A DNA stretch of 15,825 bases from Willaertia magna (taxonomy: Eukaryota > Heterolobosea > Eutetramitea > Acrasida > Naegleriidae), in assembly GCA_902984215.1 (NCBI GenBank), contig CADWAF010000450.1:1-15825 (forward strand). The letters run 5' to 3'. Positions 7,772 through 15,825 of this stretch are shown here, piece by piece (positions within the stretch are counted from its first letter, which is position 1; every line of letters begins with the position of its first letter). The notes below the pieces were generated by a model, which was given only the letters and a program-made list of their open reading frames with translations, made no database searches and was not told the origin of the DNA. The position numbers were made by a program, and so were the translations under genes.

Positions 7772-10622
7772 TCAATGGCAGTTCATTGGAATATTGTTAC
7801 TAACGGATTCAATAATGTTGTTTTGGAATAAGGCAGTTCCTATCGTTGGTGGTTTTTGGTCTAACTTATTTTTCACTTTACCAACTTCATAAAAGTTAGT
7901 ATGAGAGAATTTTGATTTTATAGAACAAGCTAAAGTTCCATTTGCAAGGGAAACGTAAAAATCAAATACAAGTTTTAGGCATTCATTCATTTTCACAACA
8001 TATGAATCGTCATTTTGTGAAAAACAGCATCTACTTATCTCTTTGGTCCAAAATGGATACTCTAACACATATAGAGCTACCATAATTGAACTAATAGCAA
8101 TCATACTAGGTTTGTAATTTAAAGTGGAGTAATTTTGTAACTGTGATTCACAAATATAATAACTTAAATGTTTTACAATATTATCGTTAACGTAACCAGT
8201 TTGCATTAAGAAAAGTTCAACGAAATCATAGCTATGAACAACGCATAATTCAAAATCTACAGCATTCAAAATGTGCTTTTCAATTAACAAGATTTCTTCC
8301 TTGGTATAGGCATTGGCCGCAATATCAACAAAGTCTTTCAACTCAGGCGGAGGCGGAAAACATTTTTCACAGTACTAATGCCTATGATTAGAGAATTTTT
8401 AATTAATAAATACTTACTTTGGAGGCTATAAATAAGGCAGTTACACCAACAGCTTGTAATTTCGATCTTGAAATGTTGATCTTTGATAATGCCCTATCAG
8501 TAATGTTGACAGCAAGATATAAAGTTTCTGGTAATAAACAATAGGTTACTGACACTTCATTCATCCAGTCAACTAAAATAAAACGCATTTTAGACGAAAT
8601 ATCAGATTGAACTTGAGTCAAATACTTAGGATTTGGTCTATTCTTCGATTCTGTTAACTTAAGGTTATTTAATACATCACCATTAAAATCTGTGACAATC
8701 TTATTAAACCCTTCATATCCGGATTGTAATGGCTGAGATGAATGATTCTCATTCCTTTTGCTTTGTTCAGAGTATGGGGGTTGCATACATGGAAGTAAAT
8801 TTAAAGGTCGAATTTCTTCCAAAACTTCATCTATTACCAGTTGGTCATTCAAAGTTGAAGATCCTGATTTAATTGGCCTGTGATTGCTACGTGGAGTTCG
8901 TGATATTATTTGATCCAGTTGAATTTCCAAACTGACTAAAGAAATTGACCCGTACATAAAATAAATATTTTCTAACCATTTACTATCTATTTCATTATTA
9001 TTTTCATATTTATAATAATCAGCCCAATAATATGGAGTTCTTCCTAAAGTATCTACTTCATTTGGATTATATCCTAATTTAATTAATTCAATACATTCAT
9101 CTTTTAATCCCATAGAAATAAAATGTGATAATATTGAAAATCCTAATGGACATTTAAATAATTTAGATAATTCATTAAAATGTTCTTCTCTATTATAATT
9201 ATTAATTTTATATTTAAATTCATTATATGACATTTTATAACTTTGACATGTATTGGAATGATTGTAACAATTAAATTGATAATTATTATTTCTTGTTGAA
9301 AAAGTCGTTGGACAAGAATTGAATGATTCCTTATGATCATTATTGTCAATATCTTTTTCTAATGAGTTATCATTCCTATTATTCTCATTAATCATCACAT
9401 TATTAGGTAAAAATGTATAAACACCTTCAAAAATGGTATCTATACCAGAATACATAGTCGTATATTTCAATCTTACTTTGCTTGGTAAATTTTCCTCTAA
9501 TATTTCACATATTTTTCCAGAAATTTCTTCTAGTTCAGGAAGTTTGACTTTTATTATTGGAGTATAATTTTCTTTTATTACCTTAAATTGACGGGGATTA
9601 CGCTGAGGATATTTCTTATTTTCAGGTTTAATATAAATAGATATGTCGTAAAAAAATTTAATATTTTCATGTTCACTTCTTAAATGAATACAAATATAAT
9701 CAATTTCTCTATAAATTCCTTCAGGTGGAAATACCTTTTTTGGTATCTCAAAATTATGAGTATTGTTAAAAACTAAAGAATAAAGAATTTGTTCTACTTT
9801 TACATCTTTATATTTAAATAAGTGAATCATCAATTTTGTTAATTGAGGACTAGCGTTACATTCTTTTAATTTTTTTGTTACTTCTTCAACAGTTTCTGGA
9901 ATATCAATAACTATTTTTTTAAACATTAATTTATAAATAAATGATTCTAAATTAGTAATGTCATCTCCTTGACTCTCAACATCCATTTCCATACTACCAA
10001 AATCAACTAAAACAATTTCTATTGGATTTATGTTTCTTATTAAAATGTTATTAAAGTTATGTAAATCTCCATGAATTAATTTTCTATTATGTAAATCATT
10101 TATAGCTCTACATAATTGTATTGTCAAGTTAATAATTATTTCTTCATTTAAATTATCTAACCATTCTTTTCTTTCAAATAATTGTTCTAAAGTAAGTTCA
10201 ATATATTCCATAATTAAACATGAACAACTACCTTCTACAATACTATCATACATTTTAATTATATTTGGATTTTCATTTCCCTTTAATAAATCATAAACCA
10301 TACAACCAAGTTTTAATGATTTGTCTTTATCTGTTATTCTTTCAATTTTTATTGCTCGTATTTCGCCTTCATCATTTACTGCTTTAAAAATAATTCCTTG
10401 CATTCCACTATTACCAGTATTAACAACATTTTTATATCCTTTTCGGTTTAATTCATTTATTATTTTCGAAAAATCTTTTTCATCATTAATGTCACTTAAA
10501 AATTCATCATTATCAATCTCTGTTATATTCATTGTAGTTTTTAACAGCTTTCTTTTATTTTGTTTATCAAAGTTGTGGGCTTGTATTTCCGAAAGGGGAT
10601 ATTCCTTTCGTTTTGTTGCCAT
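7772..10622 (-). CDS. Kinase-like / ankyrin-like / A/B-type cyclin chimeric protein, two exons
   Basis: Exon 1 is 10622-8418 and exon 2 is 8374-7772, joined in phase 0 across a 43-nt intron, giving about 935 residues. Residues 60-290 look like a protein kinase: glycine loop near GNSGMQG, Lys92 in IRAIKIERI, HGDLHNFN (Asp186, Asn191) and DFG (207-209), so the catalytic residues are present. HGD instead of HRD is unusual for a typical eukaryotic kinase. Residues 291-410 are of unknown type, 411-480 Asn-rich, and 490-535 ankyrin-like (DTLGRTPYYWA). Residues 665-735 are a cyclin box (MRFILVDWMNEV, LPETLYLAVNITDR, LQAVGVTALFIASK). Exon 2 completes it (PELKDFVDIAANAYTKEEIL) and adds the C-terminal cyclin fold (YKPSMIAISSIMVALY). 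A/B cyclins activate CDK1/CDK2-type kinases; this one resembles cyclin A. A fused kinase is not usual. The start ATG follows seven A residues. It could instead be two genes read through in one frame. Confidence 0.75.
8375..8417 (-). other. 43-nt intron within the cyclin box
   Basis: On the minus strand it begins GTAAGT directly after the codons for ASK and ends ATTAG directly before YCEK. Joining restores the conserved cyclin order ASK-Y-E...PPEL-DFV, which supports the exact borders. TAAT upstream of the acceptor could be the branch site. Confidence 0.92.
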
Positions 10623-10913
10623 TTTTTTGGTTAATTTGAAAATTAATATCTTATAATTAACAACTTTTCAAATAATAATCCTATAGTTGTTTGTCTAAAG
10701 ACATTTTGTACGAACTCTAATTGTAAGTCTATAATTTTTTTTTTAGCATACATGCATGCGTATTTTTTTTGAATTTTATTGCAAAATAAAGACTTAATTT
10801 AAAAGGAGAGTTATCCTATAAAGAACTAAAACAAGAAGTTAAGGAAACCAAGTGGAAATACAATGCATTGCACCGCGTTTTATTAATTTACAATAATTTA
10901 ATGATTAATAATG
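10623..10913. other. Intergenic stretch with promoter region and a coding-like remnant
   Basis: The left side must hold the promoter and leader of the kinase-cyclin gene. On the plus strand a 42-codon frame ends with TAG at 10928-10930; its first part (SYKELKQEVKETKWKYNAL) looks like a coiled-coil or leucine-zipper fragment. It has no ATG at its left end and overlaps the last codons of the next gene, so it is probably a remnant. A self-complementary ATGCAT lies near 10752. Confidence 0.4.
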
Positions 10914-11219
10914 TCATAATTGTCTTTTAGGAAAAGTATAAGCAAATAAATATTCTTTTAATTCATAAATATCTGTTTTAGAATCAAAATTACAAGTCAA
11001 CTGATGACGATGACTATTCAATTCTCTTTTGACATTCAGTCTTTGAGTACAACAACATTTACAACAATAACATCTATAATCACAATTAGTAATCATTTCA
11101 TAATTATATTCTTTAAAATCATTCTCTTCTTCATTAAAATCAACTAAATTACTTTTACAAATCATTATTGTAATAAACATTACAATAAATAATACATATC
11201 TCACAAGTATTGTTATCAT
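10914..11219 (-). CDS. Small secreted or membrane-anchored protein with a cysteine cluster
   Basis: The 101-residue frame runs from an ATG preceded by A residues to TGA. Residues 1-22 are strongly hydrophobic (VRYVLFIVMFITIMI), with a plausible signal-peptidase region near CKS, so the product probably enters the secretory pathway; a single-pass anchor is the other option. A short acidic stretch follows (EEENDFKEY). Then comes a dense cluster of seven Cys in twelve residues (46-57, CDYRCYCCKCCC), then a Lys/Arg/His-rich tail with one more Cys at 76. Such clusters suggest metal binding or disulphide packing. No family is recognised. The 3' third exists again at 7127-7247 as a broken copy. Its own short upstream region is shared with the BSDC1-like gene at 11850, which runs the other way. 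Confidence 0.6.
   Translation of the reverse strand: MITILVRYVLFIVMFITIMICKSNLVDFNEEENDFKEYNYEMITNCDYRCYCCKCCCTQRLNVKRELNSHRHQLTCNFDSKTDIYELKEYLFAYTFPKRQL
10926..11044 (-). repeat. Source half of a 120-bp dispersed repeat
   Basis: This part of the small secreted-protein gene is repeated in the same orientation at 7127-7247, with three substitutions and a 2-bp insertion there. The frame is intact here and broken there, so this is taken as the parent or less decayed copy. Confidence 0.85.
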
Positions 11220-11849
11220 ATTTTTTTAATTGTTTGAAATTTATGTGTGAATTCAAATCAAATACTTTGTTTAAATAGAATTTCTAACAAATATCTAATT
11301 TCTTTCCTTATTTACCTTAAACAATCTCTTTTCAAATACTTTATTATTTTAAATCCTTGTCAGTAACCTATTTAAGGAAGAAAAATATCTGCTGTTATCT
11401 TTTTTTATTTGGAAAGTCAATAATCTTTAGATAATCCCCGTAAATTATTTTAGAAAAATTAAAAAGTAGTATATTCTATTTTATAACAATCTCATTACTT
11501 TTCATAGAAGATTACAACGAAATGAACATTGTTAGAATTTAGCACTATTTCGTTGAACTTTAAATTAACTTTGATTATCTAAATAAAGAAATATAGATTA
11601 CACTATCTAATTCAATTAAGGAAACCGAAGGCATTTTAATCTCATTCATTTTAAATTACTGATAATTATCACTTTAATAAAGATTTAGTTAGTTTTTTAT
11701 TTTATGTAAAGGTTAAATAATTTACTATTCTTAGTTCAACAGCCATATAAATTTCAGATCAAAGTTCTTTATTCGGAATTGTCTCTTTTCGCCGCCAAAA
11801 ATTAAAAAAAAATAAAAAAAAATAATTAAAACAAAAAATTAAAAAAAAA
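11220..11849. other. AT-rich divergent promoter region, no gene seen
   Basis: These 630 bases separate two divergent genes. I see no convincing reading frame or RNA gene. A 9-bp inverted repeat, CAACGAAAT at 11515-11523 and ATTTCGTTG at 11547-11555, could form a hairpin with a 23-base loop. The right end holds a GC patch and then a leader of almost pure A with a few T (11797-11849) running into the BSDC1-like start. Confidence 0.6.
11786..11799. promoter_or_regulatory. E2F-like palindromic site upstream of the BSDC1-like gene
   Basis: TTTTCGCCGCCAAA is the only GC-rich word in several hundred bases and lies about 50 bases before the start codon. On the other strand it reads TTTGGCGGCGAAAA, close to the E2F/DP palindrome TTTSGCGCSAAA with one extra base. 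The role is inferred from consensus similarity alone. Confidence 0.35.
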
Positions 11850-12548
11850 ATGTTTGGATCACTCACTTCCTGGCTTGAAGTTTATAAAAATGATTTAAAT
11901 GAATTTGCACAAACCATTCAACAAGAAATTGTCGATCCACTCACTTCCGATCTACAATTAGAAAATCAACAACAACTAGAAAATAAAGAAAATAAAAGTA
12001 TTTTATCTATTGAAGAGGTACTTCACTCAAAAGATACTTATTTAAATAATGATCATCCTATAATTGTATTTAATGATGAAACCAATAATTTTAATATAGA
12101 AAATAAAACCGATGAAATTACAAATTTATTAAATTCCGATAAAATCTTAAATGATCTACATACCGAATTAGTACCTGAACAACTTACATATGAATTATTT
12201 TGGAAAAAATATTTTCTTTTTAAAGAACAATTAGAAGCTAATGAAAAGAAAAGAAAATTATTTCAATCTCTACAACAAGAAAGGAAAGATGAAATTCCTT
12301 TATTATTAGATGAATCTTCAAACATTACAAAAAGAGAATTATTTTACCTTCAAATCTTACAACAAATCTTGAATAGTAATGAATTTCAAAACGTTGAAGA
12401 AATTAAATCTTTTATTAAAAATCAATTAAATTTTAAACAAGAGGATCAATCTAATACAACAAATAATAATACAACAATTGTACAAAAACAAGAACAAGAA
12501 CAATCAATAGAAAAAGAAGAAAAGGAAGAATATGATGAATGGGAATAA
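11850..12548 (+). CDS. BSDC1: BSD-domain protein, BSDC1-like
   Basis: The frame encodes 232 residues from an ATG after a run of A to TAA. Residues 1-27 (SWLEVYKNDLNEFAQTIQQE) match the amphipathic N-terminal segment of BSDC1 proteins, where a DLxEF motif precedes a VQ-type helix. Residues 101-145 form the BSD domain: VPEQLTYELFWKKYFLF, with the paired Phe-Trp of this fold, followed by LEANEKKR. The C-terminus is acidic and ends in DEWE, as BSDC1 homologues end in a short acidic Trp-Glu tail. It is shorter than the animal protein (over 400 residues) and the linkers are Asn/Gln-rich. The precise role of BSDC1 is poorly known; the BSD fold occurs in TFIIH p62, synapse-associated and DOS2-like proteins. 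Its stop is 2 bp from the stop of the opposite-strand gene, so the transcripts must overlap. Confidence 0.8.
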   Translation: MFGSLTSWLEVYKNDLNEFAQTIQQEIVDPLTSDLQLENQQQLENKENKSILSIEEVLHSKDTYLNNDHPIIVFNDETNNFNIENKTDEITNLLNSDKILNDLHTELVPEQLTYELFWKKYFLFKEQLEANEKKRKLFQSLQQERKDEIPLLLDESSNITKRELFYLQILQQILNSNEFQNVEEIKSFIKNQLNFKQEDQSNTTNNNTTIVQKQEQEQSIEKEEKEEYDEWE

Positions 12549-12550
12549 TT

Positions 12551-14053
12551 TTATTTTTGATTTTTTAAAATAACATTACTTAAATAAGAATAATATTCAT
12601 TTGGAAAAGATTGACTTAAATGTTTCATTAAATATTTACTTGTAAAATAAATAATTTGTTCATTCTTTTCATTTTGTAATAAATTTTTAAAAAAAGATAA
12701 ACCACCAATACTTGATAAAACATTTTTAGAATTATTACATTTTTCTATAATTAGTAATAATAAAATACTTTTTATAGAAATATCATCATTTAAATGTTCA
12801 AATAAATAATATAAAATTGTAATATTTATATCTTTTAATAAATAATAAGGAATCGTAATTAAACCTTTAAAAAATAAATCTAAAAATGTAAAATTATTAT
12901 TTATTTCTATATTTGTATTTAATTGACTAATAAATTCAAAAATTATAAAAAAAACATTTTTTAAAATTAAATTATTTAATTCCTTTTTTTGTACAATAAA
13001 TTCTAAAAATATTTCATTTAAAAATTTAATTGCCTTTTCTAAATTTAAATATTTTAAATAAAAAAATTTCTTTTCAATAAAATTTAAAAAAATAAATTTA
13101 TTTTCAAAATAAATTTCTTTAAAAATTTCTAAATTTGTAAAATTATCATTTTCTTTATAAAAATAAAATAATAAAAATTCACCTTGTTTAATTAAATTAT
13201 TTTTTTTTGTAAATAATAATTCTTTTAAATCTAAATTTGTAAAATTATAAATTTTTAAATAATTTAAAATTAATTTTTGTAATTGAATTAAAAATTTAAA
13301 TAAAATTTCAAAAAATTCATTTGTTTTTAAAATAGTTAAAATATCTTCATTTTTATAAATAAATTCTATAAATAGAAATTTAGATAATTTTTTAATAAAT
13401 TCATAATTTTCTATATTTGGAAAATATTTAAATAAAATATGAAAATAAATTGGAAAATTACTTTTATAAAAAATATAAAATAATAAATCTTTTTGTAAAG
13501 TTTCTAAATTATTAAATTTTTTAAAAATTAAAAATTGAAAAATTATTGTAAAAAATTGAAATTTTGAATTTAATTTTAAAAAATAATTCTTTTTTAAAAA
13601 TAAATCAATAATACTATAAATAGAATTATCTAATTTATTTATTTCTTTAACTATATTTGGTAATTTATAAATTGTAAATAAATTTAAAAAAAATTCATCA
13701 TATTCACATAAAAAAAATAAAATTCTAATATCTATTTTTGTAAAATCTAAAAATGGAAAATTTAAAAAATATTTTAATAAATTTATAATTATATTTATAA
13801 TTTCTAAATTTAAATTATTTTGTAAAATATTACAAAATAAACATGTTAAACACATATCATTAAATTTATTAAAAAAATCTAAAATTAAAAAATAATCCAT
13901 TTTTTTATTTAATATTTCTAAAAATAGAATATATAATATTTTAAATGCAAAATAAATTAAATTACTATTTTTAGTTTCAATCATTTCAATTAAAAAACTA
14001 TTTATAATTATTAAATTATTTTTATAATTATCATTACTATATATAGTATTCAT
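12551..14053 (-). CDS. Helical-repeat-like protein of extreme AT content (start uncertain)
   Basis: The 500 residues from the first in-frame ATG are almost wholly Phe, Leu, Ile, Asn, Lys, Tyr and Glu and read as repeated helices, in the manner of ARM/HEAT proteins. The C-terminal part (LLLLIIEKCNNSKNVLSSIG, then FFKNLLQNEKNEQIIYFTSK) looks like the last armadillo-type repeats. I cannot name the family. The frame stays open upstream to 14887 without a stop, so this ATG is probably not the true start. GC is about 7% in hand-counted lines (4 of 60 bases at 13081-13140 and at 13261-13320). In such DNA stop triplets are common by chance, so a frame this long is strong evidence for a real gene. The stop is tail to tail with the BSDC1-like gene. 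Confidence 0.7.
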   Translation of the reverse strand: MNTIYSNDNYKNNLIIINSFLIEMIETKNSNLIYFAFKILYILFLEILNKKMDYFLILDFFNKFNDMCLTCLFCNILQNNLNLEIINIIINLLKYFLNFPFLDFTKIDIRILFFLCEYDEFFLNLFTIYKLPNIVKEINKLDNSIYSIIDLFLKKNYFLKLNSKFQFFTIIFQFLIFKKFNNLETLQKDLLFYIFYKSNFPIYFHILFKYFPNIENYEFIKKLSKFLFIEFIYKNEDILTILKTNEFFEILFKFLIQLQKLILNYLKIYNFTNLDLKELLFTKKNNLIKQGEFLLFYFYKENDNFTNLEIFKEIYFENKFIFLNFIEKKFFYLKYLNLEKAIKFLNEIFLEFIVQKKELNNLILKNVFFIIFEFISQLNTNIEINNNFTFLDLFFKGLITIPYYLLKDINITILYYLFEHLNDDISIKSILLLLIIEKCNNSKNVLSSIGGLSFFKNLLQNEKNEQIIYFTSKYLMKHLSQSFPNEYYSYLSNVILKNQK

Positions 14054-14887
14054 TAAAATTGAAATTAATAAATTACAATTATTTTCTAAATTTAGTAAAT
14101 TATTATTAAAATTTATAATTTCATTTAATAAATTTTCTAAATTTATATTTTCAAAATTATTTAATTCTAAATTTTTATAAATAATTTTATTTTCAATTTC
14201 CTTTTCTGGAATAAAAATATTTATTTTTAAAAAATTATCAAAATTTTTATTTAAATGAAATTGATTTCCAAAATAATTAAAATTTAAAATATTTTTATTT
14301 AAATTATTTTTTTTAATAAATAATTGATTATTATAAATAAAATTTAAATTATTTATTTTATTAAAATTATTTAAATATTTAAATAATAATTTAATTATAA
14401 AATTTAATTGTCTTTGTAAATTTGCATTTTTATGTTTTTTTAATAAAATATCTTTACAAAATAAATAAATATTTTTATAAATTTCAATTAAATAATTTTC
14501 AAATTTATTTTTTAAAAATATTTTTAATAAATTTAATATTTTTAATAAAATTGTAATATTATTTAAATTATTTTGTAATTGTTTATAAATTTCAAAATAA
14601 ATAAAATATTTTGTATTTTTATTTAAATGATATTTATTTAATATTTTTAAAATATAATTTTCTTTTTTAAATAAATATTCATAAATTAATTCATGAATTA
14701 TACTTTGTATTAAAATATCTTTAGATTTATTATTATTTATAATTTCTTTATTATTTATAGAAGTATTACAATTAAATAAAATGCAAGTAAATAGTGGGAT
14801 AAATGAATGTTTAAAATTAAAAACAGATTTAAATGCAAATATAGTAAAATGTTTTCCTAAAAATAGAAATTTTATAACATGTGGTAC
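14054..14887 (-). other. Probable N-terminal coding extension of the helical-repeat gene
   Basis: Read in the frame of the gene at 12551-14053, this stretch has no stop until TAA at 14888-14890 and contains no ATG. Its translation looks like the same kind of protein, for example IIHELIYEYLFKKENY and NIYLFCKDILLKKHKN. The full open frame is then 779 codons. Codons beyond 14781 overlap the start of DPH7 and need not be used. Initiation must be at a non-ATG codon, or at an ATG in a first exon joined by an unseen intron, or the ATG was lost by mutation or sequence error. Confidence 0.55.
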
Positions 14888-15818
14888 TTATCAATTAAAT
14901 GAAAATACAAAATTACGTGATGGTTATTTATATAATTATTTTTATAATAAAGAATTAAATACTTTACAATGTTTACAAAAAATTAATACTTTTGGAATAT
15001 TTGATTTAAATTTTAATCAAAATAATTCTATTTTAAGTACTTGTCATTCTAATTATAGTATTTCTTTATTTAGTATTAATGAAAATGATAATTATTTAAA
15101 TTTATTACAAAATTTTAAACCAAATTTAGAAAATAATTGTGACAATAATTGTGACACAATGTTTACAAGTTTAGAATTTTTTGACAATACAAAATTTACA
15201 TGTAGTGACTCAAATGGTGAAATTTCCATTTTTAGAATAAATAATAATTCAAATATAGAAATTCTTTCCAAATATAAAGCACATTCCTATGAAAGTTGGT
15301 GTAGTTCCTTTTTTGATGAAAATACTATATATAGTGGTGGTGATGATCATTTATTTTCTATTTTTGATATTCGTACAAATAAAGTAATTTATAAAAATAG
15401 TAAATTACATGAAAGTGGAATTTGTTGTATTGTCACTTCTAATTTTAGTAAATATTTACAATCAGAAAATTATTTTTTAACTGGATCCTATGATGAAAAT
15501 TTAACATGTTGGGATAATAGAATGTTAAATAAAGAAATTTATAAAATTACTTTAAATGGAGGTGGTGTATGGGATATTTCCATTTTTGAAAATGAAAATG
15601 GAAAAATAAATGTGGCATGTCCAATTATGTATGAAGGATATACAATTATGGAATTAAATAGAAAAAGTGGTGAATTGGAAGTGAAGTATAGATATTTACC
15701 AAAAGTGGAAAGTAGTGAAATTTCTTTATTGTGTTATGGAATTGATTTTATTAATGAAAAGGAATTAATTACCTGTTCTTTTTATGATAAACAATTAAGA
15801 TTAATTTCTTTAGAATAA
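14781..15818 (+). CDS. DPH7: Diphthine methyltransferase DPH7 (WD-repeat)
   Basis: DPH7 removes the methyl ester from diphthine on elongation factor 2, which lets the final amidation make diphthamide; it acts in the cytosol. The 345-residue frame begins at ATG after AAATAAA and ends in TAA seven bases before the window end. It is a WD40 propeller with the blade motifs of this family: HSYESWCSSFF then YSGGDDHLFSIFDIR (169-198), LTGSYDENLTCWDNR (233-247), GGGVWDISIF (260-269) and TCSFYDKQLRLISLE (331-345). The order GGDD, GSYDE, GGVW, CSFYD is what I expect of DPH7 from fungi to animals. The length is close to that of the yeast homologue. Codons are extremely A/T-biased. Its start is embedded in the open antisense frame of the neighbouring gene. 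Confidence 0.9.
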   Translation: MQVNSGINECLKLKTDLNANIVKCFPKNRNFITCGTYQLNENTKLRDGYLYNYFYNKELNTLQCLQKINTFGIFDLNFNQNNSILSTCHSNYSISLFSINENDNYLNLLQNFKPNLENNCDNNCDTMFTSLEFFDNTKFTCSDSNGEISIFRINNNSNIEILSKYKAHSYESWCSSFFDENTIYSGGDDHLFSIFDIRTNKVIYKNSKLHESGICCIVTSNFSKYLQSENYFLTGSYDENLTCWDNRMLNKEIYKITLNGGGVWDISIFENENGKINVACPIMYEGYTIMELNRKSGELEVKYRYLPKVESSEISLLCYGIDFINEKELITCSFYDKQLRLISLE

Positions 15819-15825
15819 TTCTTAA

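Noticed and set aside
8403..10622. Exon 1 frame ending with residues VSIY at 8403
   Set aside because: The last few codons are translated intron; splicing at GTAAGT (8417-8412) restores the conserved cyclin order.
10321..10656. Plus-strand 111-codon frame
   Set aside because: Antisense shadow of the kinase N-terminus; the minus frame has clear kinase motifs.
10740..10770. ATGCAT-rich palindrome as a regulatory site
   Set aside because: It is a single short symmetric word between T runs, with no second copy or clear position relative to a start.
1..15825. tRNA, rRNA or CRISPR arrays
   Set aside because: I found no tRNA-like GGTTCGA arm with matching stems, no rRNA-like sequence and no regularly spaced repeats beyond the 17-bp pair at 4056-4114.

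Overview
This is nuclear DNA of an AT-rich eukaryote that builds cilia or flagella. The evidence is an IFT121 (WDR35) gene, the diphthamide gene DPH7, a BSD-domain gene, a mitotic cyclin split by a 43-nt GT-AG intron, and A-rich stretches before start codons. All intact genes read with the standard code. The species cannot be fixed from sequence alone; a flagellated protist or a zoosporic or other early-branching fungus would fit.

Left part (1-4040): the 3' two thirds of IFT121, open at the left edge, then a same-strand orphan gene of about 405 residues. Both run rightward. Middle-left (4043-6979): a decayed mobile element of about 2.9 kb with imperfect terminal inverted repeats and flanking TA. 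It carries two divergent genes: a DDE transposase on the minus strand (DD38E spacing) and an intron-containing accessory gene on the plus strand with a Cys-rich patch and a coiled coil. The premature stops, the lost start and the changed catalytic residues can all be explained by C-to-T or G-to-A changes, which resembles repeat-induced or deamination decay.

Middle (6980-11219): a scar made of pieces of two genes found elsewhere in the window, joined back to back. Then comes a minus-strand two-exon gene encoding a kinase-like domain, an ankyrin-like repeat and an A/B-type cyclin in one open frame. The kinase part is much more AT-rich than the cyclin part. Upstream of it lies a short gene for a secreted Cys-cluster protein, of which the scar holds a frameshifted copy.

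Right part (11850-15825): a tightly packed trio: a BSDC1-like gene (plus), a helical-repeat-like gene (minus) whose stop lies 2 bp from the BSDC1-like stop, and DPH7 (plus), whose start lies inside the open frame extending upstream of the helical-repeat gene. GC falls to about 7% in places here (4 of 60 bases at 13081-13140), against about 32% in IFT121 (19 of 60 at 1321-1380).

The genes do not form one pathway: ciliary transport, translation-factor modification, cell cycle and unknown roles sit side by side, with repeat-rich DNA between them. The most notable items are the kinase-cyclin chimera, the two-gene DDE element with its one-directional mutations, and the very AT-rich 779-codon frame.
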